Source of the DNA: an uncultured Geobacteraceae bacterium
GTDB lineage: Bacteria > Desulfobacterota > Desulfuromonadia > Geobacterales > Pseudopelobacteraceae
Assembly: GCA_903901875.1 (NCBI GenBank)
Contig: CAIUSO010000084.1
Span: 23,502 to 87,501, forward strand
Reading direction: 5' to 3'
Length of the DNA stretch: 64,000 nt
In this document: positions 11,201 to 18,470 of the stretch, piece by piece
Layout: every line of letters starts with the position of its first letter
How positions within the stretch are numbered: the stretch's first letter is position 1
The notes under the pieces: generated by a model
What the model was told of the DNA's origin: nothing
Databases searched by the model: none
What the model saw: the letters and a program-made list of their open reading frames with translations, nothing else
Position numbers and translations under genes: made by a program

Positions 11201-14200
11201 TGATGAACAGTGTCTGGCGCCGTGAGGTGCTCCAGTGATTGGCCTGGGCGGTCCACTCCAGAAGGTTGTGCCGGGAAATCAGGCGACGGTAACAGACCCG
11301 TATGATGGCATCCAGGGTCACAACGGTCTGATGTGGCAGCAGGGCAGCATCTGCAGCTGCCCGGAACAGATCGTGGATCAATTTCGCCGGCGAAAAAGAT
11401 TTAAACCCCTTTCTGGTCGTTGCCATAGTGAATGGTTGGGCTAGCGGATGGAACAGCAACTGCGTACAAACTACCAGCGAGGAGATTGTGCCGACTTTCA
11501 CCGAAATGAACCATGACGTGATCAACAGGGCAAGACTGGTGGCGGGCAACAGACTGCGACGAAGGTTGTCGAGAATTTTCCAGCGGTTGAACAGCGAAAG
11601 CGGATTTGTCCTTTTAACTCCCGATGAGTGGGGAACGTTCGGGAATAACCACCCGGCGATCTGCCAGTCACCGCGAATCCAGCGGTGAGTTCTCCGGCTG
11701 TAGCTCTGGTATCCCTGGGGGAATTCATCGTAAAGCTCGATATCGCTGGCAAGGCCGACCCGGACGTGGGCACCCTCAATCAGGTCATGACTCAGTACCC
11801 ATTCTTCCGGAAATTGCCCCGAAAGGACCCGGCTGAAGGCACGCACATCGTAAATCCCCTTGCCATGGTATGAACCTTCTCCACTCAGGTCCTGATAAAC
11901 ATCAGAAACCGCCTGTGAATAGGGATCAATGCCGACCGCATCGGCAAAGAGGCGGCTAAACGTAGAAGCGGTGGTACTCTGCAGGGTAGGGCTTACACGT
12001 GGCTGGATCAGGGTGTAAGTACCGGCCACGATGGCACCCGAGGCATCAAAACGGGGTTGATTGAGCGGGTGTGCCAAGGTTTCAACCATACGTCGAGCCG
12101 TTGCGTGGGGTAACTGGGTGTCACTGTCAAGGGTGATAATAAAACGAATATCTGCAAGACGATGGGGATCACCAACGTAGACGATCTGAGGCGCGAACTC
12201 GGGCCGGGTACCGTCAATCAACCGGTTCAATTCTTCCAGTTTTCCCCGTTTACGCTCCCATCCGATAAATTTTTGTTCCGATTCGCTCCACGTCCGTTCC
12301 CGATGGAACAAAAAGAAACGCCCGCTGCCATGACGCCGATTAAGCTCTGTAATAGAATCAATCGCACTGTTCAGTAATTCATTGTCGCTGCTATCGGTGA
12401 CTGCATCGCAATCGATATGGTCGGTGAATAGGCTGAAAAACAGGTTATCTTCTTTGTTGGCAAGGAACCTGATCTCAAGCTTTTCCACCTCATAACGGAC
12501 AGTTTCCCTGTTTACCAGCATCATTGGTACCACGACCATGGTGCGGAACTCATCCGGTATTCCGCACTCCTCAAAATCCATTTTTGGGAGGGGGCGGGGG
12601 GGGAGTAGTCGCATTACCAGGTAATTTACGATCTCAATAGCCAGTTGGCTGACCGGAATTATCAAAAGAAGCAGCAGGCCGATACGGATGAGCGGTGGCG
12701 GGCCGGTCTGCCCAAAAGTGGCAATCATAATCATGAACAGGGTTGCCATTCCGACAATGCCAACAACATAGAGTGGAGCGTGGTGGCGATAGATCATCTC
12801 CAGAGTGCGATAGCGGAGCGACTCCCGACAGGAGAGCAGTGTGACCAGTTCGGCCCGCCCCTCGCCGGAGAGCCAGGCGCCCACATGGGTACGCCGTTTA
12901 TCGGCTGGCGTCACATGTGCCGCCTGGGTCGCCAGCATGATGACCCGTTCCGCTATCTGTTCTTCACTCTGGCCGGTTGCAACGGCAAGCTCTTCAATGG
13001 CCCGGCGACAGCGGTCACGGGTGGCAAAGTCCATATGGGGGTACACGCCACAGGGGTCGCAGCGGAGCAGACGTTCAACTCGGCTGAGTTGTTCGAAGAG
13101 TTCCCGCCAATCCAGAAGAGCCAGGAGACGTAGACTGGTAAAGGCATTGCCGCAGGAAATCTGCCCACGTGTCTGCCGATTCTGCTCCCGCAACGTGACT
13201 TCGTGTAACGTGCTTTTCAGTGCACGCTCCAGCCAATTCTGTACTGGTGCCAACACCGTACCTTCGTCATAGAGCAGACTGACCAGTTGGGCAGCAAAGT
13301 AGGGCGTTGGTGTCAGCTCTGCTTTGGCCAGCTCCGCCAGAATTGCGAACAAGTGATTTGTATCGCGTCGATTTGCAGCAATCAGCCGGTTAGCCCAGAA
13401 TTCTGCAAGCTGCCGTTCACGGAGATCCGCCAGTGCCGTAATGGCAAGGCTCTGAATACTTTCTATCAGGGCGATACGGAGCATCTGGGGAATTGCCCAG
13501 AGTTCACTGATAGTTAAGGTCCGTACCGTCTGATACGCTTCAATAAAACCGAGGATATTTTCCTGATCAAGCCGCAGTTCAGTATGGGAGACAAGGTTCA
13601 TCGCCAGAGCGTAGATGCAAGGGAGACCTTGGTATGGATCGGACGCCAGGGTGGGAAGCTGTTGGTAAAAACGCCGGGGAAGGTTAAGCAAAACATCCCG
13701 GGCGTTTTTTTCCAGAATATACTCGTTATCAAGAATCCAGTCCGCTGCAGGCGTGGCCTTCTGTTCAAGACGACTTGCTGCGGTGAGATCGGCACAGACA
13801 AGCCGTACCAGTTGGCGTGACTGTTTGAGTCGTTTCAGGATCTCGGCGGTATGGTGCGGCTCGAAACAGATCTGCTGTTCTCTGGCATGGCGCAGTGAAT
13901 GTTCAATGATCTGCTCCGGAGAAAGCTTGATCTTTGGCCCATTCACCTCTGAGAACCATTCACGCTTGGGGTGGACGATGAATAATGCCGGAGGAGTATC
14001 AGCGCTTTCCCGTAGTAAAGCGACCGGCCGTTGAAGAGATTCGACCGGTGCCTGAAGAATCAATACCGATTCGCCAGGCACCAGCCAGCGAGAGTAATTG
14101 CCAATGATTTCGGTTGAAACGCCAAACTTATTACGGCGGAACACGCAGAATGCGGCGAGGATACCGATGCCAGCGCAGAAGAACGCTAACATCTGGGGGC

Positions 14201-14459
14201 TGGTTTGCCCCCAGAACGGTACTACTGGTCGCCACCGTACAAGCAGAGCAGTAACTGCGCCGATTCCTCCACACAGGCATGCCAGCAGCAGAATGCCAAG
14301 GGCACGGTAGCCGGGGAACGGATCGGTACAGCGAATATGCTCATCCATTCCCTTGTATACGACAACAGTCCGGCGAAATCCATGCTGTGCCAGTCCCCGG
14401 ACAACCCGGCGGGCTTCGTCCCTTTTTGCGAAGTAACCTATCAGTATCCCGTCTCTCAC
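5298..14459 (-). CDS. ndvB: Giant cyclic beta-1,2-glucan synthase-like enzyme (GT84/GH94), 3053 aa
   Basis: Domain order matches NdvB/ChvB enzymes, which build and cyclise periplasmic beta-1,2-glucan. Membrane segments lie at about 53-110 and 556-616. A GT84-type glycosyltransferase follows (about 640-1000) with DSDTQLP near 778 and RRTHRWIRGDWQ near 930. More membrane segments come next, then a glycoamylase-like domain (about 1270-1690), two carbohydrate-phosphorylase supersandwich regions (about 1740-2000 and 2290-2550), and a GH94 catalytic region with the acid motif GDWNDGM near 2730. At 3053 residues it is somewhat longer than typical NdvB (about 2800). The extra N-terminus (GYFAKRDEARRVVRGL) resembles the start of the stress protein at 15973-16545. 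It starts at GTG 14459 (AAAGGAATAAAC before it), 24 bases after the coiled-coil gene, so both should be transcribed from the sigma-54 promoter at 14818. The symbol is by family, not proof of linkage type. Confidence 0.87.
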   Translation of the reverse strand: MRDGILIGYFAKRDEARRVVRGLAQHGFRRTVVVYKGMDEHIRCTDPFPGYRALGILLLACLCGGIGAVTALLVRWRPVVPFWGQTSPQMLAFFCAGIGILAAFCVFRRNKFGVSTEIIGNYSRWLVPGESVLILQAPVESLQRPVALLRESADTPPALFIVHPKREWFSEVNGPKIKLSPEQIIEHSLRHAREQQICFEPHHTAEILKRLKQSRQLVRLVCADLTAASRLEQKATPAADWILDNEYILEKNARDVLLNLPRRFYQQLPTLASDPYQGLPCIYALAMNLVSHTELRLDQENILGFIEAYQTVRTLTISELWAIPQMLRIALIESIQSLAITALADLRERQLAEFWANRLIAANRRDTNHLFAILAELAKAELTPTPYFAAQLVSLLYDEGTVLAPVQNWLERALKSTLHEVTLREQNRQTRGQISCGNAFTSLRLLALLDWRELFEQLSRVERLLRCDPCGVYPHMDFATRDRCRRAIEELAVATGQSEEQIAERVIMLATQAAHVTPADKRRTHVGAWLSGEGRAELVTLLSCRESLRYRTLEMIYRHHAPLYVVGIVGMATLFMIMIATFGQTGPPPLIRIGLLLLLIIPVSQLAIEIVNYLVMRLLPPRPLPKMDFEECGIPDEFRTMVVVPMMLVNRETVRYEVEKLEIRFLANKEDNLFFSLFTDHIDCDAVTDSSDNELLNSAIDSITELNRRHGSGRFFLFHRERTWSESEQKFIGWERKRGKLEELNRLIDGTRPEFAPQIVYVGDPHRLADIRFIITLDSDTQLPHATARRMVETLAHPLNQPRFDASGAIVAGTYTLIQPRVSPTLQSTTASTFSRLFADAVGIDPYSQAVSDVYQDLSGEGSYHGKGIYDVRAFSRVLSGQFPEEWVLSHDLIEGAHVRVGLASDIELYDEFPQGYQSYSRRTHRWIRGDWQIAGWLFPNVPHSSGVKRTNPLSLFNRWKILDNLRRSLLPATSLALLITSWFISVKVGTISSLVVCTQLLFHPLAQPFTMATTRKGFKSFSPAKLIHDLFRAAADAALLPHQTVVTLDAIIRVCYRRLISRHNLLEWTAQANHWSTSRRQTLFITSLTLGSIFSIGVGGLIWFTAPASLVQATPWLALWFISPLLGWMLNLQPAEQFAHPLAEADRRFLRHIARRTWRYFSTFVTADSSWLPPDNYQVVHQERLAMRTSPTNIGLWMTSVLAAHDSGYLTIGQVITLLTETMTSINRLELHRGHLLNWYEIQTLTPLEPRYVSTVDSGNLLGALWTVEQGLMELVHTPLLHAMIFSGLADTGEILKQASGKECLDPTHLALDTLLKELYEPPTGAIDLLRLQRRITDNVDIIITTTQTEPWGTELANQVNAWQQHSANFLGWIDILAEKQFEELILLGPSALLAIREDLQHPPSLYGLAHNQIVSINLLRAIREDLSPHCSSLMPWLDRLLTAFSTAQWLAGEVLAQADSLLANIQQLSAGMNMGFLYEKKRKLFSIGFNVSVDMLDTSSYDLLASEARLGSFIAIARGDVPMEHWFSLGRPYGAIRRGRVLLSWTGTMFEYLMPLLFQRTYTSSLLDKAAREAVAIQIGYGQKCNVPWGISESAFADLDREKTYQYKAFGVSLLGLKRGQEEQLVIAPYATMLALNISPEKSVKNLKKLATLGLLSEYGFYEAMDFSRQVQREGKRGIIIGAYMAHHQGMAFIALTNFLHGNPFPRRFHHDPRVKAFEALLQERIPTLPPLQLVSTHRSRPSAADDDLVTPSSIIFTTPDTVTPRTLLLSNGRYGIMITNSGSGYSQWMGQELTRWRSDQTCDEYGTFCYIHEINQERMWSNTYHPVCGTVKEYSVNFSLDRALFRRVDFGIHSETEVVVSPEDDVEIRRLTLINRSTRSRHLDITSYVELSMAPHNADRQHPAFNKLFIETEAVTEHKTVLAHRRARSKDEVPLFVAHCMTLDTTLAENTTHEEFRFETDRGHFVGRGRSLSNPMGATNELGNSQGFVLDPMLGIRRTVTLHPGQHCRLSLIVAAGRTHDQVMLLMHKYGDYHATERAMDFAWGSAQQQLQMLHIQPDEARRFQQLASHLLFPNNLLRAAGERLVENNKGQSSLWAYGISGDVPIALVSIGDERDISLIRQMLQAYIYWRLRGFSSDLVILNEEAGGYEQPLQERLERLIQTHSFFNGTEQPGGIFLKKTTQIKEPDIVLLKAVACIVLVAARGTLPQQLGAPAEVPLLLERLPRKRLPREPSPPLPFMELHYFNSLGGFTPDGREYAIYLGPGTNTPAPWVNIMANPNFGTMVSESGSGFTWYGNSQRNRLSGWSNDPVLDPATEAIYIRDEETGAFWTPTARPIREESAYRARHGAGYTVFEHNSNGINQELTVTVPVDDNGGDSIKLQRLRLTNTSPRKRTLSITYYVELTIGEHREASQMHISTNWEDESSTVMARNRYNPDFGERVVYVSVTPPAESFSGDRSAFIGRNHSLTNPVAMEQTRLSGRTGAGLDPCAALRISCELAPGQQQDILCLFGQAESACEARRVVQVYQDEQAFEQTLLKTITWWDQLLGTVQVHTPELATDLLMNRWLQYQSLSCRIWGRSAFYQSGGAFGFRDQLQDVMAFLFVKPELARSQILLAASRQFREGDVQHWWHPPTGAGIRSRISDDLLWLPYVVAQYVRTTGDLTLLQEEVAFLNAPLLAENQQELFLMPEVTFERATIFEHCRRATLTGLTIGPHGLPLIGTGDWNDGMNLVGVEGKGESVWLAWFLCEVLQGMSEMSCLLQQPALGTSYQEDRFALIQRVEQAGWDGEWYMRGTFDDGSPLGSSKNQEARIDSLPQSWACLSGAADPVRAAQALESAWQHLVHEDEQVALLFEPPFNNSLPSPGYINGYPPGVRENGGQYTHAAIWMAMAMARTGDGTRAARLLGMLNPIEHSRDAAAAWHYRVEPYVVAADVYQLSGRVGQGGWSWYTGSSAWMYRAWLEEVLGLQLRGEQLLIHPVIPASWPGFSITYRHGEAVYEIQVDNPDACESGTAWMELDGRRVDDGAITLEHGLMNHQIVVRMGKVDQRY

Positions 14460-14483
14460 GTTTATTCCTTTTATTACATTTGA

Positions 14484-14768
14484 CTAGAAACGTGATTTCG
14501 CGTCCTTGATTGCGTCTCCGAGGGAACCAAGGATACCATCAAGGCCACTTTTCAGACTTCCCCAGGCGTCTTCTCCAGCCTGCTGCAGTTCGTTACTTTT
14601 CTGGCGTGCAGAGGCAAGATTAACTTTCAGCGATGCAATCATCTCGTCATACTCACTTTTTACATCTGCCTTGACGACATGTGCCTTGACGGTCAGTGTT
14701 TCAATTTCGACGTCCAAACCATCTAATCGTGCCTGCATGTTACGGATGGTCTCGTTTTTTGCGCCCAT
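14484..14768 (-). CDS. Small coiled-coil protein, 94 aa
   Basis: A hydrophilic protein with heptad-like helices (about 5-65: NMQARLDGLDVEIETLTV, then SLKVNLASARQKSNELQQ) and a short amphipathic tail, with no signal peptide. It resembles small cytoplasmic coiled-coil proteins found in stress loci; the precise function is unknown. I chose the ATG at 14768 because GAGGAG lies 7 bases before it; an upstream in-frame ATG at 14783 lacks this. It is the first gene after the sigma-54 promoter at 14818-14832 and is followed after 24 bases by the glucan synthase, which suggests a role connected to that membrane enzyme or to the same stress response. Confidence 0.75.
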   Translation of the reverse strand: MGAKNETIRNMQARLDGLDVEIETLTVKAHVVKADVKSEYDEMIASLKVNLASARQKSNELQQAGEDAWGSLKSGLDGILGSLGDAIKDAKSRF

Positions 14769-14816
14769 GATGTGACTCCTCATACGTAGATTATTGTTTG
14801 CTCCACCGATATCTCT

Positions 14817-14833
14817 ATCAACATGTGTGCCAC
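14817..14833 (-). promoter_or_regulatory. Sigma-54 promoter for coiled-coil protein and glucan synthase
   Basis: Minus-strand TGGCACACATGTTGATAG matches the -24 box TGGCAC exactly and most of the -12 box (TTGAT; the usual GC is GA). The predicted start is near 14806, 38 bases before the ATG at 14768. An enhancer-like palindrome lies at about -148. Confidence 0.7.
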
Positions 14834-14929
14834 TGCCGATGAGTCAGCGACATATGTGCAAGGGGCTGATTATATAAATAAAACTGTTTTGAGGGAGCGA
14901 GAGATGCGGAGAGAACTGCGCGGAGAATC

Positions 14930-14964
14930 CGTCATGTGCGGAATAACCGCCATATATGGCGGTT
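14930..14964. promoter_or_regulatory. Enhancer-like palindrome (UAS) upstream of sigma-54 promoter 14818
   Basis: AACCGCCATATATGGCGGTT at 14945-14964 is a perfect 20-base palindrome with core CGCCATATATGGCG, centred about 148 bases upstream of the predicted transcript start. A second, weaker copy CGTCATGTGCGGAA lies at 14930-14943. The same core recurs upstream of other sigma-54 promoters in this window. Confidence 0.65.
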
Positions 14965-15222
14965 TATGATTCAGGGCGATTGAGAAAAAGATGTGTGATA
15001 TCGTATATTGAATAAGGCAATTATCGGAATCAGTGAATGATCAACCACCCGTTTAGCTTTGTGCTGTCCATATCCATTGTAAGGAATGAAATCAGTTCTC
15101 AATTGACTGCCCCCATCCTTTGGCTACACCGACTTCATGACCACCTGCTGTTCGAAACATAGTCTCACCTCGTGCTGAATGGTGAGACTATTGAGGCTCT
15201 TGCAAAAGTCCATAACGATGTA
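14965..15222. other. Intergenic region with hairpin and IS-end-like repeat
   Basis: Contains a hairpin with arms ATAGTCTCACC and GGTGAGACTAT (about 15157-15192), which may end the PRC-barrel transcript but lacks a clear U-tract. Immediately after it is GAGGCTCTTGCAAAAGTCC (from 15194). The same sequence, extended to 28 matches in 29 bases, occurs in inverted orientation at 48528-48556. No gene seen. Confidence 0.55.
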
Positions 15223-15963
15223 TTAAATCCAGTATCCCTGACGGTTGTAGTGGCGATGCAGAAGATCTTCGTAGTCTCGACTAATGACAGAATCATCGGC
15301 AAATTCAGGCGATTGTTTAATGATCTCTTTGCTCAGATATACGAATACCTTTGCTTCACTCCAATTGACCTCTTTGATCCATGCTGTTGAAACTAAAACT
15401 TTTTTACCCGGCCACCACTTGTTGGTATCCACAACCATATAGCGAATAGCCCAATTTTCTTCATCAATAACAAAATCAACAATATGACCGATATCACCGT
15501 CGCTGGCATGGATAGCATAGCCGCCGACTTCATGGGTGCTTCGAAGATCCGGATCCCACGCTTTACCATCCGGTGCTGCTTCACCGGCTTTATGAGCATC
15601 GCGCATAATGGTGGGATACGCTCCCCACATATATGGACCGGCCCAATACATAGGCCATTCAAAATAATTAAAATAGTTGGTTTCATACTGCTGAGATACC
15701 GGTAAGTCGGAAGTCAGGGGTGGGCTTTTTTCAATTTGCTCCTTGGTAAGGTTGACGGTGATATGATGCTCATTGGCATCTACGGAAATCAATGCATAGG
15801 GTGAAATCAGTACCCGCCGGTCAATAAGCCAATCACCGGTATCGGCAACCAGATAGCGGATCGTCCAATATCGGTCATCAAAATAAAACTCGCTGACAGT
15901 ACCAAATGCTCCGTCATAGCCATCCACTGCGTATCCTTCCAGTTCCTTCATTCGATAGAGCAT
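15223..15963 (-). CDS. Protein with two PRC-barrel domains, 246 aa
   Basis: Two repeats of the small PRC beta-barrel are visible: residues 1-75 (LEGYAVDGYDGAFGTVSEFY, then YWTIRYLVADTG) and about 133-215 (VGGYAIHASDGDIGHIVDFV, then WAIRYMVVDT). PRC barrels occur in photosynthetic reaction centres and RimM, and as stand-alone stress or metal-tolerance proteins; here there is no other domain and no signal peptide. The central linker is rich in Tyr/Trp. It starts at an ATG with AAGGAG 6 bases upstream and lies 9 bases after the 190-residue stress-type membrane protein, so the two form an operon under the sigma-54 promoter at 16592. The exact ligand is unknown. Confidence 0.85.
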   Translation of the reverse strand: MLYRMKELEGYAVDGYDGAFGTVSEFYFDDRYWTIRYLVADTGDWLIDRRVLISPYALISVDANEHHITVNLTKEQIEKSPPLTSDLPVSQQYETNYFNYFEWPMYWAGPYMWGAYPTIMRDAHKAGEAAPDGKAWDPDLRSTHEVGGYAIHASDGDIGHIVDFVIDEENWAIRYMVVDTNKWWPGKKVLVSTAWIKEVNWSEAKVFVYLSKEIIKQSPEFADDSVISRDYEDLLHRHYNRQGYWI

Positions 15964-15972
15964 GATATCTCC

Positions 15973-16545
15973 TTAGCGCCAAGAATTATTAGATTTATCC
16001 GCATAGTCATACTCGCAGGAAGGACCGCGGATCGCTTTATGTACATCAACCTGGGTTGCCCCGGCAGTTTCAAGAAGACTCTTGGCCTGCGACACCTGGC
16101 CGAACGTACCATGGGCAATCACGAGAAACTTATCGGATTTGAGGGCTGTTTCGTAGGTAATGCTGCTGTCATGGGGAATCCCTATACTGTAGAGTGCCGC
16201 GGCAATGGCACTAACTCCACCGATAATTACGGCTCCTTCCAGTGCTCCAACAATCCACATCGCCAGAGGACCGAATACGAAAAGCGGGCCAATCCCCGGA
16301 ATAACAAAAAGTGCGGATCCAAAGAGTAACCCCCAGAATCCTCCCCAAAAAGCACCCTGTTTGCCCCAGACTTTCATTCGATCGCCTGCGTTATAGTAAC
16401 CAACCACATGTTCTTCGGTATGATAATCTTTACCGACAATGGAAAGTTTCTGCATATCGAAACCCGCATGTTGAAGTTCTTTGATGCTGGTCTCTGCTTC
16501 TGAGTGAGAACTGAAAATTCCTACTACGGCATTTTGCTCATTCAT
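15973..16545 (-). CDS. Stress-type membrane protein with Gly-rich hydrophobic core (DUF1269-like), 190 aa
   Basis: An alpha-beta N-terminal domain (residues 5-45: VGIFSSHSEAETSIKELQHA) resembles the N-terminal fold of general-stress proteins of the 17M/DUF1269 type. Two to three Gly-rich hydrophobic segments follow (about 68-135: GAFWGGFWGLLFGSALFVIP and beyond). A second alpha-beta unit (about 148-180) repeats the first. The protein should sit in the inner membrane with two related soluble domains. First gene of a two-gene operon with the PRC-barrel protein; ribosome site CAGGAG. The N-terminus of the glucan synthase at 14459 looks like the same domain. Function is inferred only as stress-related. 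Confidence 0.75.
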   Translation of the reverse strand: MNEQNAVVGIFSSHSEAETSIKELQHAGFDMQKLSIVGKDYHTEEHVVGYYNAGDRMKVWGKQGAFWGGFWGLLFGSALFVIPGIGPLFVFGPLAMWIVGALEGAVIIGGVSAIAAALYSIGIPHDSSITYETALKSDKFLVIAHGTFGQVSQAKSLLETAGATQVDVHKAIRGPSCEYDYADKSNNSWR

Positions 16546-16591
16546 GGTGTTCTCCTGAGTGGGATTATTGTTTTTTAGTCAGTAACTGCCT

Positions 16592-16608
16592 ATCAACTAA
16601 TGTGCCAG
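16592..16608 (-). promoter_or_regulatory. Sigma-54 promoter for the stress protein / PRC-barrel operon
   Basis: Minus-strand CTGGCACATTAGTTGATAG has a perfect TGGCAC -24 box and TTGAT at -12, nearly identical to the promoter at 14818. Predicted start near 16581, 36 bases before the ATG at 16545. An enhancer-like site is centred at -140. Confidence 0.7.
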
Positions 16609-16713
16609 TTGTGATTAACACCAATAACTATTTGATTTATAGTACTTATGTATATATCAGGCGGTAACACCCTGGGTGGAAATACTGCAACAAACCATCA
16701 CTATTGACGTTAT

Positions 16714-16727
16714 CGCCATATGTGGCG
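16714..16727. promoter_or_regulatory. Enhancer-like palindrome (UAS) CGCCATATGTGGCG
   Basis: A 14-base near-palindrome centred 140 bases upstream of the predicted sigma-54 start at 16581. It differs in one base from the site at 14948-14961. A half-site (TGCAACA) sits at 16686-16692. Confidence 0.65.
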
Positions 16728-16815
16728 ACCGAAATTTCGTTGAAGAAGGCTGCGTAATTTTTTCTCGGTAACCCAGTGTTGTCCGGTTAGAAAATTGCGT
16801 GGCTAAAAACTCTGC

Positions 16816-16922
16816 CTTATCCCCTCATCCGGCCTTCGGCCACCTTCTCCCGGGGGGAGAAGGGTTGCGTTTTTTTCCTTCTCCCTCTGGGAGAAGATGC
16901 CCGTCAGGGCGGATGAGGGCGA
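16816..16922. repeat. Dispersed imperfect-palindrome repeat (CCCTCATCCGG ... CGGATGAGGG)
   Basis: The outer arms CCCCTCATCCG and CGGATGAGGG enclose two nested CTTCTCCC/GGGAGAAG hairpins. This type of roughly 100-base element is widespread as a dispersed intergenic repeat in Proteobacteria. It lies directly 5' of the PIN-domain gene and opens a spurious N-terminal extension of it. Confidence 0.7.
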
Positions 16923-16963
16923 ACAGTTGCCTCATGCAAAAAACTAACTGGACAACGCTGATA

Positions 16964-17587
16964 ATGAACAGATGCTTTGTCGACACCAATCTTTTTATCC
17001 GCTATTTTCCCCTGTTGGCAGATCGAGTGGAACAGTTGCTGGATGACGCTGAGGCTGGTTATGTGCGGCTTGTGACTACTGAGCTTGTAATGGCTGAATC
17101 CGTGTGGGTACTTGAATGTTTAACCCACGCCCACATAGCTCAATTAATTCGCAGTATCCTTGCGACACCGGGTATGGACGTCATAAACGGAGATCTGGTT
17201 GGCAAAGCACTCGTTATGTATGAATTGCAGAATATTGACTTTGTGGATGCGTATATAGCTGCTTTGATGGAGAAACAGGGGATAAAGGATATTTATTCGT
17301 TTGACAGGAAACATCTCTCACGAAAGTTAAAACCATCAATCGTAAAGAGCCTTGATACCGTAGTCATCTCAAAACGACCTTCCGTGATATTTAGTAAAAA
17401 TCACCCAACCTGGGAAACCAGGCTGGGTGATACATGGGGTCTTCATCACGCAGGTCTACACAAACCCGTTTGCATTATACCACCTTACAAGCGTGTATTA
17501 ACTCGTTCAGTACTGTGTCGGCCTGGTCATACGGAACTTGACACGTGCCTACTTTTTTATGTCCACCACCACCATATTTCAGCATGA
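16964..17587 (+). CDS. PIN-domain putative toxin ribonuclease with read-through C-terminal tail
   Basis: From ATG 16964 the protein begins NRCFVDTNLFIRYF, the first acidic motif of PIN nucleases, with later acidic residues in TTELVMAES and NIDFVDAYIA, and ends its PIN fold near the SFDRKHLSRKL segment (about residue 135). Such proteins are usually about 130-150 residues and act as VapC-type ribonuclease toxins. Here the frame runs to 207 residues, straight through the terminator hairpin of the convergent gene and into its coding region, so the last 60-70 residues look like read-through after loss of the normal stop. No antitoxin gene is visible upstream; a dispersed repeat is there instead. 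Probably a solitary, possibly decaying toxin. The ribosome site is weak, and the in-frame ATG at 16934 is an alternative start. Confidence 0.6.
   Translation: MNRCFVDTNLFIRYFPLLADRVEQLLDDAEAGYVRLVTTELVMAESVWVLECLTHAHIAQLIRSILATPGMDVINGDLVGKALVMYELQNIDFVDAYIAALMEKQGIKDIYSFDRKHLSRKLKPSIVKSLDTVVISKRPSVIFSKNHPTWETRLGDTWGLHHAGLHKPVCIIPPYKRVLTRSVLCRPGHTELDTCLLFYVHHHHISA
17390..17431 (-). terminator. Rho-independent terminator of the DHH phosphoesterase gene
   Basis: Hairpin with arms ATCACCCA-CCTGG and CCAGG-TGGGTGAT around a GAAA loop (17400-17431). On the minus strand it is followed by a TTTTTAC tract. It lies 44 bases after the stop at 17475. Confidence 0.85.
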
Positions 17588-18383
17588 GTGAGCCAACATC
17601 AACGGTAGCTGTCCGGTTGAGGATGCTATATCCAACCGAAATTGAGACAAATTCTTTCCCACGTCCGTCAATCAACCGTATAGAAATATTAGTTTCCGGA
17701 TACAGCGAGTAGATGAGGAATCTGTTTGACGGTGGGATTTCCTCTGTACCACGCGTATCGGTTACTAACACAGAGTCACACATGCGTGAATGTTTCTGGA
17801 GAAACGTGCGAGCTTGCTGTTCGTTTGTGTTGTAGCGTTCGATTCGCTCAAGCATATCGGGCAAACACATTATTTCGTCAATGGTTTTTGATTGAATGTG
17901 GTTAACTAAATCATTCATGAAGTCGAGATTACTAATACGATATCCCTTATAATATCCAAGTCCGGTTCTCGGGTCACAAATTAATCCCAGCAAAACCCAT
18001 CCGGTGGGGTTCAGAATTTCGGATTCCGACAGCAGGCCCGAATCAACTTTATCAACATATTCAAGCATTTCATTGAAACGGCTGAATTTATCTTCCCCAT
18101 AATAATCAGTAATTACTCGCGCAGCACTGGGTGCCAACTTACTACATCCTTCATATTTGCCATCAAGTTCAAGGCGTTCTTGCTCACTGGAATGATGATC
18201 AAACCACAGTCCACAGCCAGGTACGTAGGGCACGTTTGCAAGAATATCGCTCTTACTAACCTGAATTTTACCATCCTGCAAATCTTTTGGATGAGCATAC
18301 ACCATCTCTTCCATCAAGCCCAGTTCCTTCAAGAGTACTGCACAGCAAATACCATCGAAATCAGAACGTGTTACGAGTCGCAT
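17475..18383 (-). CDS. DHH-family phosphoesterase, 302 aa
   Basis: The N-terminal DHH domain shows TRSDFDGICCAVLL (metal ligands about residues 8-10) and the signature FDHHS near 61-65. The C-terminal DHHA1-type substrate-binding motif is GGGGHKKVGTC near 271. These proteins hydrolyse phosphodiester or pyrophosphate bonds (nanoRNase, exopolyphosphatase, pAp phosphatase). The exact substrate cannot be told from sequence. The length fits stand-alone DHH-DHHA1 enzymes. It has a strong ribosome site (GGAGGAGG) and its own terminator, and no clear operon partner. Confidence 0.85.
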   Translation of the reverse strand: MRLVTRSDFDGICCAVLLKELGLMEEMVYAHPKDLQDGKIQVSKSDILANVPYVPGCGLWFDHHSSEQERLELDGKYEGCSKLAPSAARVITDYYGEDKFSRFNEMLEYVDKVDSGLLSESEILNPTGWVLLGLICDPRTGLGYYKGYRISNLDFMNDLVNHIQSKTIDEIMCLPDMLERIERYNTNEQQARTFLQKHSRMCDSVLVTDTRGTEEIPPSNRFLIYSLYPETNISIRLIDGRGKEFVSISVGYSILNRTATVDVGSLMLKYGGGGHKKVGTCQVPYDQADTVLNELIHACKVV

Positions 18384-18470
18384 ACATCCTCCTCCAGTTC
18401 AATATGTTCATTAAATATGATTCAGCAATTTACCCAATCTTCCCGGCATAGTCAAACTGTTCTTAGATTG

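Noticed and set aside
16799..16963. N-terminal 55 residues of the PIN frame
   Set aside because: They are encoded by a dispersed palindromic repeat; the PIN fold begins at ATG 16964.
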